A stretch of 36,718 nucleotides of DNA from a virus, in IMG/VR virus record IMGVR_UViG_3300003690_003731, positions 1 to 36,718 of that record. The stretch is one strand, 5' to 3'. Position numbers and translations under genes: made by a program. Shown piece by piece: positions 21,589 through 28,900 of the stretch; position 1 is the first letter of the stretch, and each line of letters opens with the position of its first letter. A model generated the notes under the pieces. That model saw only the letters and a program-made list of their open reading frames with translations. It did not search any database and had not been told where the DNA came from.

Positions 21589-22491
21589 ATGAATCTTACT
21601 TCCGCCAATTTGAAGGTGCTGTTCCAGGCCTACAACACCAGTTTCCAGCAGGGCTTTAGCTCCATGGGCGAACAGGGCGCGCTCTATGAGGTGTTCTGTA
21701 CCACCGTGCCGTCGACCACTGCCGTTGAAGTGTATCCGTTCCTCAAGAACCTGCCGCGCATGCGTGAATGGCTGGGTGATCGGGTTATTCACTCACTCGA
21801 AGGCGCCGGGTTCAGCATCAAGAACCGCAAGTTCGAGCTAACCGAAGGCGTCTCACGTGATGCCATTGATGACGACACCTATGGCCTATGGTCGCCTGTA
21901 TTCGAGGAGTTTGGCCGCTCAAGCCGTGAGCATCCCAACGAACTCGCTGTGGAAGTGCTCGAAGCCAACCCGGAATGCTACGACGGCCAGCCGCTGTTCG
22001 ATGCCGACCACCCCGTGCTCGATGAAAAGGGCAATGAAGTCTCAGTGACCAACGACATGGGCGGCAGTGGCGACGCCTGGTACGTGATGGATAACACCCG
22101 TGTGATCAAGCCGGTCGTGTTCCAGAAGCGTCGCGATTACAACTTCCGCGCCATTACCGATCTCAACGACACGCAAGTGTTCATGACTGACAAGTTCCTG
22201 TTCGGTGTCGATGCCCGAGTGGAAGCTGGTGCAGGCCTTTGGCAGCTCGCAGTGCGCTCTCGTCAGCCGTTTACTCCCGAGAACTACGAAGCTGCGCGCC
22301 AGGCCTTGACGAAGATGAAAGGCGACTATGGCCGCCCACTGGCGCTACGTCACTCGCACACCATGGTGCCCAACTCCATGGAAGGCGCTGCCCGTGCCGT
22401 GCTGCAAAGCCAGCTCGCCGCCGGTGGTGAAACCAACAAATGGGCCAACACCTCGACACTGGTGTTGAACCCCTGGTTAACCAGCGCTTAA
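21589..22491 (+). CDS. Major head protein, Mu gpT-like
   Basis: A 300-aa Mu gpT-family major capsid subunit. Signature stretches are LKVLFQAYNTSFQQGFSSMG, TAVEVYPFLKNLPRMREWLG, RVIHSLEGAGFSIKNRKFEL, SREHPNELAVEVLEANPECY, GQPLFDADHPV and PVVFQKRRDYNFRA. Start ATG 21589 is 14 bp after the decoration gene. A strong hairpin follows 20 bp downstream, which may terminate or modulate the transcript. Confidence 0.95.
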   Translation: MNLTSANLKVLFQAYNTSFQQGFSSMGEQGALYEVFCTTVPSTTAVEVYPFLKNLPRMREWLGDRVIHSLEGAGFSIKNRKFELTEGVSRDAIDDDTYGLWSPVFEEFGRSSREHPNELAVEVLEANPECYDGQPLFDADHPVLDEKGNEVSVTNDMGGSGDAWYVMDNTRVIKPVVFQKRRDYNFRAITDLNDTQVFMTDKFLFGVDARVEAGAGLWQLAVRSRQPFTPENYEAARQALTKMKGDYGRPLALRHSHTMVPNSMEGAARAVLQSQLAAGGETNKWANTSTLVLNPWLTSA

Positions 22492-22511
22492 CGGCACGTT
22501 AAACCGCAATA

Positions 22512-22539
22512 CGCAGTGCCTGCTTAGGCGGGCACTGCG
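22512..22539 (+). other. Strong hairpin downstream of gpT
   Basis: CGCAGTGCC (22512-22520) pairs perfectly with GGCACTGCG (22531-22539) around a 10-nt loop. A second inverted repeat, TTAACG-GCA-CGTTAA (22488-22502), spans the gpT stop codon just upstream. No U-tract follows. A conserved RNA motif called Mu-gpT-DE has been described downstream of Mu-like gpT genes; I could not compare the sequence to its consensus. An attenuator or mRNA-stability element favouring high gpT levels is another reading. Confidence 0.6.
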
Positions 22540-22556
22540 CAACGGAGAGCACCACC

Positions 22557-23066
22557 ATGGCAACACGTAAAACCACCGCTGCCAAGGCAAAGCAGGAAGC
22601 CCAGGCGAAGGCAGAAGCGACTGAGCCGAAAGCCGAACCTGTACCGGAAACGCCAGCCGATGCTGTAGCGCCCAACGCTGAGCAGGAAGCCCAGGCGGAC
22701 GCAAAGGCGACCGAGCCAACGCCTGAGAAGGTGACGGAAACACCCACACCCGCCGATGCCGTAGCACCGGACGCTGAGCAGATCTCGACCGATAGCAAGC
22801 CTACCGAGATCCAGGGCGAAACCATCACGGGCGACGGCACCGGCAACGCGCTGCCGCCGCTGGAGGAAACGCCAGGCGTTTTCGTGCGCACAAAGCGCCG
22901 GATCAAAAGCCGCCGCCGGGCAGGCTTCCGCTTCAATCGCGAAGGTACAGGCATTGCCCTAGAGCTGCTGAGCGAAGAGCAGCTGACGCAACTGCGCGAT
23001 GACCCAGCATTGGAGGTAGAAGACTGCACCTTCCCGATTGACCAGGTGATCGAGCAGGAGTCCTAA
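22557..23066 (+). CDS. Mu gp35-like head-region protein with duplicated N-terminus
   Basis: A 169-aa protein. The C-terminal ~60 residues (VFVRTKRRIKSRRRAGFRFN, LLSEEQLTQLRDDPALEVED) match the FluMu/HI1506-type domain found just after Mu-like gpT. The N-terminal ~75 residues are Ala/Glu/Pro/Thr-rich and duplicated: residues ~12-43 (KQEAQAKAEATEPKAEPVPE...) and ~43-76 (QEAQADAKATEPTPEKVTET...) repeat a ~32-residue unit, probably disordered. SD: CGGAGAG before ATG 22557. Confidence 0.75.
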   Translation: MATRKTTAAKAKQEAQAKAEATEPKAEPVPETPADAVAPNAEQEAQADAKATEPTPEKVTETPTPADAVAPDAEQISTDSKPTEIQGETITGDGTGNALPPLEETPGVFVRTKRRIKSRRRAGFRFNREGTGIALELLSEEQLTQLRDDPALEVEDCTFPIDQVIEQES

Positions 23067-23069
23067 CCC

Positions 23070-23480
23070 ATGCCCTACTGCACCCAGGCCGACCTGGTCG
23101 AGCGCTTCGGCGAAAACGAGCTGCTCGCACTCGCCCGCGATGAAACCGGCACGGCTATTGATACCACTGTTGTCGAGCGCGCCTGCGACGACGCTGGCGG
23201 TGAGATCGACGGCTACGTAAGCGCAGCGGGTTACACCGTACCGCTCGCAAACGTAACGCGCATCATCACCGCCTATGCGTGCGATATCACACGCTACCGG
23301 CTCTACGACGAACACGCGTCCGACCAGGTGCAAAGGCGCTACGACGATGCGGTGAAGTTCCTGGTTCGCGTTGCCAACGGCACCGTCAAGCTTGGGATCT
23401 CGACAGGCCCGGCATCAAGCAGCGCGGGCGATGTGCAGATGAACTCAAGTCGTCGAGTGTTTTCCGGCGGCGGTTTTTAA
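23070..23480 (+). CDS. DUF1320 protein (Mu gp36-like)
   Basis: A 136-aa DUF1320 family member, a head-tail connector-type protein following gp35 in Mu. Typical segments: MPYCTQADLVERFGENELLA, ERACDDAGGEIDGYVSAAGY and ITAYACDITRYRLYDEHASD, followed by YDDAVKFLVRVANGTVKLGI. It starts 3 bp after the previous stop. Confidence 0.88.
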   Translation: MPYCTQADLVERFGENELLALARDETGTAIDTTVVERACDDAGGEIDGYVSAAGYTVPLANVTRIITAYACDITRYRLYDEHASDQVQRRYDDAVKFLVRVANGTVKLGISTGPASSSAGDVQMNSSRRVFSGGGF

Positions 23481-23543
23481 CCCGTCGCGCTAACGTCCTG
23501 GCGCGCCGGGATACCGTTCATCGCTGAACATAAGGAGATGGCC

Positions 23544-23840
23544 ATGAGTGCCAAACAGACCACTAAAGCAGCGACGGCTGATAAGAGCGCTGAAAAGAAA
23601 GCCCCGCCGGAACCCCGCAAAGATGTACAGGTGCGGGTGAAAACCAAAGCCACCGGTGCCAAGCGCAGTGTATGCGGGGCGATTTTCACCAACGAATGGA
23701 AGTACCTGACGTTGGATGACAAGGGCAGTGCCTACAAGGCGATCAACGCCGATCCCGCCCTGGTAATGGAGCATGCGGCTCCGCCTGCCAAGGTGGTGGC
23801 CACTGAAGCTGAAGCGCCAACAGGCAAAGAGGCCAAGTAA
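23544..23840 (+). CDS. Hypothetical head-tail region protein (98 aa)
   Basis: Unrecognised. I start at ATG 23544, 6 bp after AAGGAG (23532-23537); the ATG at 23538 abuts the SD and is unlikely. The N-terminal 30 residues are Lys/Ala/Pro-rich; the core (VQVRVKTKATGAKRSVCGAI, NEWKYLTLDDKGSAYKAI) resembles the basic domain of the gp35-like protein upstream, so it may be a diverged copy. It overlaps the gp37-like gene by one base. Confidence 0.6.
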   Translation: MSAKQTTKAATADKSAEKKAPPEPRKDVQVRVKTKATGAKRSVCGAIFTNEWKYLTLDDKGSAYKAINADPALVMEHAAPPAKVVATEAEAPTGKEAK

Positions 23841-24241
23841 TGCTGTCGCTCACGCCGTGGCTGGAACGCTTAAACGCCCTGGGCGGCCCGGTGGTGCAGC
23901 TAGCCGCCGATGTGGACGCTGCCCAAAGCGCCAAGGAATGGCCAAGCCGCATGCTAGTGCTAGGGCGTGACACCGTCACACATCACGACATGAGCAACGG
24001 AGCAACCCATCTCGTTAAGCCCGAGGTGTTACTCGTCACCGGTATTCAACGGATCAATTTGCCGCTGGGTAATACCGACGATGAGCTGACGCTACTGCGC
24101 AAGCCGATGCTGGACGGATTGATCAACTGGGTACCAGAAGGCTGCGATAGCGCCATCAAGTGGCAGCGCGGCCAAATCTTAGCCCTCAAACCACACGCAC
24201 TTTTCTGGGTCGACGTATTTACCACTGAATATCGGTGGTAG
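23840..24241 (+). CDS. Gp37-like protein, probable tail terminator
   Basis: A 133-aa Mu gp37-type protein (Gp37 family), expected at the head-tail interface as a tail terminator or completion protein. Visible are LTPWLERLNALGGPVVQLAA, SRMLVLGRDTVTHHDMSNGA, VLLVTGIQRINLPLG and a C-terminal LALKPHALFWVDVFTTEYRW. In Mu this is followed by a sheath gene; here a siphovirus tail-tube gene follows instead, marking the module boundary. Confidence 0.75.
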   Translation: MLSLTPWLERLNALGGPVVQLAADVDAAQSAKEWPSRMLVLGRDTVTHHDMSNGATHLVKPEVLLVTGIQRINLPLGNTDDELTLLRKPMLDGLINWVPEGCDSAIKWQRGQILALKPHALFWVDVFTTEYRW

Positions 24242-24255
24242 AAGGAGAACGAACC

Positions 24256-25212
24256 GTGAGCATGAAAGAAAACCGCCGGGCGCTCATCGTCGCCCTGGAA
24301 TCTGAATACAACGATGGCACCACCACGCCTGAAGCCGCTAGTGATGCGGTACTGGCGCGTGAAATCACCACCACCCCCCTGGCCGGGAACAACATTGATC
24401 GCAACTTTGTGCGCCCCTACTACGGCAACGCCAAGCAGGCGCCTGGCGAAAAGCATATTCAGGTGGTGGTTGAAGTTGAGGCGAACACTAGCGGCGAGCT
24501 GGGCACACCGCCACCGTGGGGCAAGATGCTGCGCGCATGCGGCTGGAGTGAAGTCATTGAAGTGGGCGAGCGCGTCATCTACAGCCCTGTCTCCGATGAC
24601 GAAGACTCGTGTGTGTTTTTCGCCCACATGGACGGCAACCTGCACAAGGGGCGCGGCGCGCACGGCACCCCGGAGTTCACATTTAACGGTAACGCCACTC
24701 CTGTGATTCGCTTCACGCTGTACGGCCTAATTAGCCCTGTCACAGCAGTGGAGCTGCCCAACGTCACGCTGTCTCAGTGGCGGGATGCATTGACGGTCAA
24801 CAGTACGAATTCCGAGAACCTGAGCCTCCTGGGTGTCAGCGCCCCGTTCAGTCAGTTCTCTCTCAACATGAGCACTCAGGTTGAGCACATGTCCGAGGTG
24901 GTCGGTGGTGCGGATGTCGAAATCACCGGGCGCGGCCCCTCCGGTTCAATCCAGATCGAAGATCCCGGCGTCGGCGTGAAGGACTACTTCGCGGTTCACC
25001 AGAATGCTGAAACTGGCCCACTCAAGCTCACGCACGGCAAAACGCCCGCCGAGATGATCACGTTCTACATGCCCAGCATCGGTATTGAGTCGCCGACCTA
25101 TAGCGCTGTGAAGCGCAAGCAAATGTTGACGATCAACTATATGCCTCAGCCGGTAGAAGGTAACGACGAAGTGAAAATCGTTGTTGGTACGCCGTTAGTC
25201 GAAAGCCCTTAG
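24256..25212 (+). CDS. Tail tube (major tail) protein, siphovirus type
   Basis: A 318-aa major tail protein. Segments RNFVRPYYGNAKQAPGEKHI, QVVVEVEANTSGELGTPPPWG and LLRACGW-like GKMLRACGWSEVI are typical of tail tube proteins of B3/D3112-type siphoviruses, as is the later GNATPVIRFTLYGLISPVT. No sheath gene is present, so the tail is non-contractile. Start is GTG 24256, 8 bp after AAGGAG (24242-24247); the ORF could extend in frame to 24235 but lacks an SD there. Confidence 0.82.
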   Translation: MSMKENRRALIVALESEYNDGTTTPEAASDAVLAREITTTPLAGNNIDRNFVRPYYGNAKQAPGEKHIQVVVEVEANTSGELGTPPPWGKMLRACGWSEVIEVGERVIYSPVSDDEDSCVFFAHMDGNLHKGRGAHGTPEFTFNGNATPVIRFTLYGLISPVTAVELPNVTLSQWRDALTVNSTNSENLSLLGVSAPFSQFSLNMSTQVEHMSEVVGGADVEITGRGPSGSIQIEDPGVGVKDYFAVHQNAETGPLKLTHGKTPAEMITFYMPSIGIESPTYSAVKRKQMLTINYMPQPVEGNDEVKIVVGTPLVESP

Positions 25213-25273
25213 CCATCAAGTAACCAGCCATTAAACAGCCTTTAACGATCAGATATCACCAGGAGAACTACCC

Positions 25274-25597
25274 GTGTTCAAACTCAATACCAACCGCACC
25301 TTCAAGCAGCCCGTCAACCTCACGATTGTTGATGAAAACGGTAAAGATCAGAAAGGCTCCTTTACGGCCACCTTCAAAATTTTGCCGCACAGTGAATCCG
25401 CCGACTTGCCGGATGACATCAAGCTGCTAGATCGCGTGCTAATGGGCGTCGAAGGCATCGAAGTGCCGGGTGAAGATGGCCAGCCGCTAACCGGTGATGA
25501 GCTGATGACCGCGCTGAAAAATGACCCGTCTGCCTCGGTTGCGATGGCGAGCGCTTATCAGAGGAGCATCGTAAAAAAGAACCTTCCTCGGAACTGA
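25274..25597 (+). CDS. Tail assembly chaperone, short (G-like) form
   Basis: A 107-aa protein located between tail tube and tape measure, the universal slot of siphovirus tail assembly chaperones. Segments FKQPVNLTIVDENGKDQKGS, FTATFKILPHSE and LLDRVLMGVEGIEVPGEDGQ fit this family. It starts at GTG 25274 with AGGAG (25261-25265) 8 bp upstream. Near its end lies A_AAA_AAG, so most ribosomes would make this form and a minority the longer fusion. A short dyad, TTAAA-CAGCC-TTTAA (25231-25245), precedes the gene. Confidence 0.85.
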   Translation: MFKLNTNRTFKQPVNLTIVDENGKDQKGSFTATFKILPHSESADLPDDIKLLDRVLMGVEGIEVPGEDGQPLTGDELMTALKNDPSASVAMASAYQRSIVKKNLPRN

Positions 25598-25962
25598 TAC
25601 AGGCAGGCATCCACTGGGCTGAGGCCAGCACGGCTCAGCCCAACCTGGTCAAGGAAGACGTCTCCGCCTTGGGTATCACCCTCGGCGGAGAGCTGGCAGA
25701 AGAAGCAGAGGCAGCAGAAGCCGAGCCCGATCATTTTGATGTACTGCCCGAAAACTGGGACGCCGTTCAGATCTTCCTGCGCTGCTGCCGTCAGTGGATA
25801 TTTAGAGGAATGGAAGGCCACCGCGAGGCGCTAGATGTGCAAGCGGTGGTCAGCTTAATAAGCCTGTTTGCTCTTCGGCCAGAACAACAACTTGAGCGGC
25901 TGGATCAAGTGCAACTCATAGAGCGCGGCGCGCTTAGCGTCATGAACCAATCCCGCAATTAA
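25274..25962 (+). CDS. Tail assembly chaperone, frameshifted long (GT-like) form
   Basis: Predicted 229-aa fusion made by -1 frameshifting at A_AAA_AAG. The zero-frame part is 25274-25579 (102 codons); reading resumes at 25579 and runs to 25962. The T part reads EPSSELIQAGIHWAEASTAQ, then LGITLGGELAEEAEAAEAEP, DAVQIFLRCCRQWIFRGMEG and ALDVQAVVSLISLFAL, resembling the DUF1799-type tail proteins. No ATG with an SD starts the T part on its own; only a TTG at 25669 exists. The ratio of short to long form usually matters for tail assembly. Confidence 0.8.
25560..25579 (+). promoter_or_regulatory. Programmed -1 ribosomal frameshift site (A_AAA_AAG)
   Basis: In the G frame the codons are GTA AAA AAG, so the heptamer A AAA AAG occupies 25573-25579, the same slippery type as dnaX. 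An SD-like AGGAG at 25562-25566 lies 6 nt upstream and may stimulate slippage. The -1 frame is open through to 25962, and the zero frame stops at 25597, 18 nt after the site. Confidence 0.85.
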
Positions 25963-25979
25963 CGTTAGAAGGAAAACCA

Positions 25980-28900
25980 GTGGCTCAAGATCTAACGCTA
26001 GGCGTCAAGCTAACGGGCGATGGAAGCCAGCTTTCGGGCACCCTAAAGGATGTCCGAAATGACGTGCGGGAGTTTGGTACCACTACCGAGCGAGAGGGTG
26101 ATCGTTCAGAACGATCGCTCAGCGATTTCGGGAGTACAGCACAAAAAGAAGGCAGTAAGGCAGCGCGCGCACTTCGATCCACAGGGACAGAAGTGTCGTC
26201 GGTATCTAACCACTTGGGCAGTATGCAGCGCATAGCCACCGCTGCGCTGACTACCCTGGTGGGCTTTGTCGGCATCCGAGGCATCAGCAATGAGTGGTCG
26301 GAGATTCGACGTGAATCCGAGCTGTTGGAGCGTAACCTGTTTCGCCAGCAGCAGTTGATCGAGACGACCGGCAGAACCGCTGAGCGATCGGCACAACAGA
26401 TGCTAGAGCAATCGAGAGCGCTAGCGTTGGGTACCCTTCAAAGCACAGAAGGGGTCATGCAAGCCCAGCAAACCCTGATGACCTTTAGGAATATTCGAGG
26501 AGAAGTGTTTGACCAAGCCATTGAGGGCGCCCTTGATCTAGCGTCCGCTATGGGCACTGATTTGAACAGCACCATTCTGCAGGTGGCCAAAGCGCTGGAA
26601 GATCCTGTCACGGGGATGACGGCCCTCACCCGATCGGGCACGGTGTTCACTGCTGCACAGCGCGATATGGTGCGCGGCATGGTGGAAACCAATCGTACCG
26701 CAGACGCACAGGCATTCATCCTGAGCGAACTGGCCGCCCAGTACGGCGGTGTTGCGAAAGCCGAAGCAGCGGGCCTGGCAGGTGCTCAAGACACGATAGG
26801 CCAGGCGATGCAGGAAGCACGGCTGGAGATTGGTGAATATCTACAAGTCGGAAAACGCCTATCTGCTTTTTATAACAACACTGCAACGACCATTTTCCAG
26901 TTCAACGATGCACTGGGGTCTGGTGACTTAGACGGTCATATCCGCCTGATGACAACTACCGCCGCTGCTGTGGGTGCTGCTGCTGGTGCCTATGCAACCT
27001 ATCGAGCCATTCTGGTCTCAGCAACGGTGGCTCAGTGGGCATTTAACACGGCGGTTCGCGCCAATCCTCTCGGCATCGCTATTACCCTGCTGGGCGCTGC
27101 TGCGGGCGCTATGTTTGCCTATCGCGAGGAAGTAACCCTAGCTGGAAGTGAGTCGTTTCAAACCTCTATTGATGTTGATGGGCTTACCAGCTCTTTTCAC
27201 CTTCTCACCGAAGCCCAACAGGAAAACAAGCGCGCCTCACTCACTGCCGATTTAATCGAAATGCGTGTGGAAGCTGGCCGCTTGGGCAGCGAGTTGGTAG
27301 AGGTTTCGCGCAAGGTACGTAACTCTGGCCAGCTCACCCCGCAAGGCGGTGCACTGCCTGTTGCCACGCCTGAAGACATTCAGAAAGGCCGTGAACTACG
27401 CCAAGAATTAGGCATGCTGTTATCTGATATTGATAACGGCTCCCAGCTACTAAGTGAATACGACCAAGCAATGGCATCGCTTGGTGAGACCACCCGCGAT
27501 ACCGACACACGCACAAGAACGCTGGCTGAAACAAATGCCGCCGCATCCAAAGCAGCTGATGAACTAGCCAAATCCACCCAGGGCCAAGCCGACGCCCTAG
27601 AAGACCTCTACGATCGCTTAATCCCAGGCCGCCGCGAAACCGTCCAGCTAGCGCGAGATATCCAGACGCTGAACCTGGCCATCGCCATGGGCACCGGCAA
27701 CATCGGGCAGAACATTCAGGCGATGGGGCTGCTACAACAGCAGTTCATCGAAGCCCAGAACGACACCGACGACCTCGCTAAAAAGACGGTAGACGCCGCC
27801 TTCACGATGGAAGGCGCCTGGGACGAAGTGCGCCTGAATGGTTTGCGCCGCTTAGATGACGGCTTTACCGATCTCTGGGAAGGCGCGATCGACGGCAGCC
27901 TGAACGCTGGCGAAATCATGAAGCGGGGGTTAAATCAAACGCTGGCTGAGATGGGCCAAATGGCCTTTACGCGGCCAATCACTGTGCAGTTTGCGACCAG
28001 CATGGGGTTTGGTGGTACCGGCGCTGGTGGCCAGCAGGCTGGCGGTGGCGCTCAATCCTTCGGCGGTATGCCTTCGTTTAGCGGCATGATGGATGGTAGC
28101 GGCGCGATCGCTAACGCCTACCGAGCTTTCCAAGGCACTGGCTCCACCTACGCGGGCACCTTCGGCAGTGAGTTAGCCGTTCAAACCCAAGGCGGCTTAA
28201 AAGCCGGTTTTGAATCCTTTGCTGCCAGTGGCGTAGGTAATGCCACGTTAGGTCTTGGTGGCGGTTTCGTTGGCAGTAAGCTTGGCGGTTCGGTATTCGG
28301 CGAAAGCAAAGAGCAGCAGATTGGCGCCACGGTGGGTGGTATAGCTGGGCAGGTATTAATCCCTATCCCTGGCGTTGGCGCTGGCATTGGATCGTTCCTG
28401 GGCAGCGGCCTCGGTTCGCTGTTCGGCAGCGCACCCACAAAATTTAGCGGTCGCTTTGGCACTACCGCATCACTCGACCGTAGCGAGGGTGCGGGCAAAG
28501 ACGGCGTGTTTGAACACCAGGCCGATGGCCGCTTCTACCGCGAAACCGCGCTGGGTTATGCGGGCTTCCGCGACCAGGGCACGGAACGCCTACAGCGTGC
28601 AGGCGTCGGGGAAGACAAGCAGTGGGCGGAGGATCTCGTCAACGCTACCGCCGCCATGGACGCCTTAACGGTCAGCGTAGCCCGCTCTGATGAGCAGGTT
28701 TCGACGATGCGCGACACCGTGCAAGGGCTGGAGGCGTCAGGCCGAAACGCCGGTGAGATCATTGAGTTTGCGCTCAAAGGCCGCGCCCTGGCCGCCCTGG
28801 AGTCGATCGGGTACACATTCAGCGACGCTGTTAGCTCACTGCCTGCCGATGAGTTCACGGCTCGCTTAGAGATCATGGCAGGCGGCATGGGCGTGCTCAT

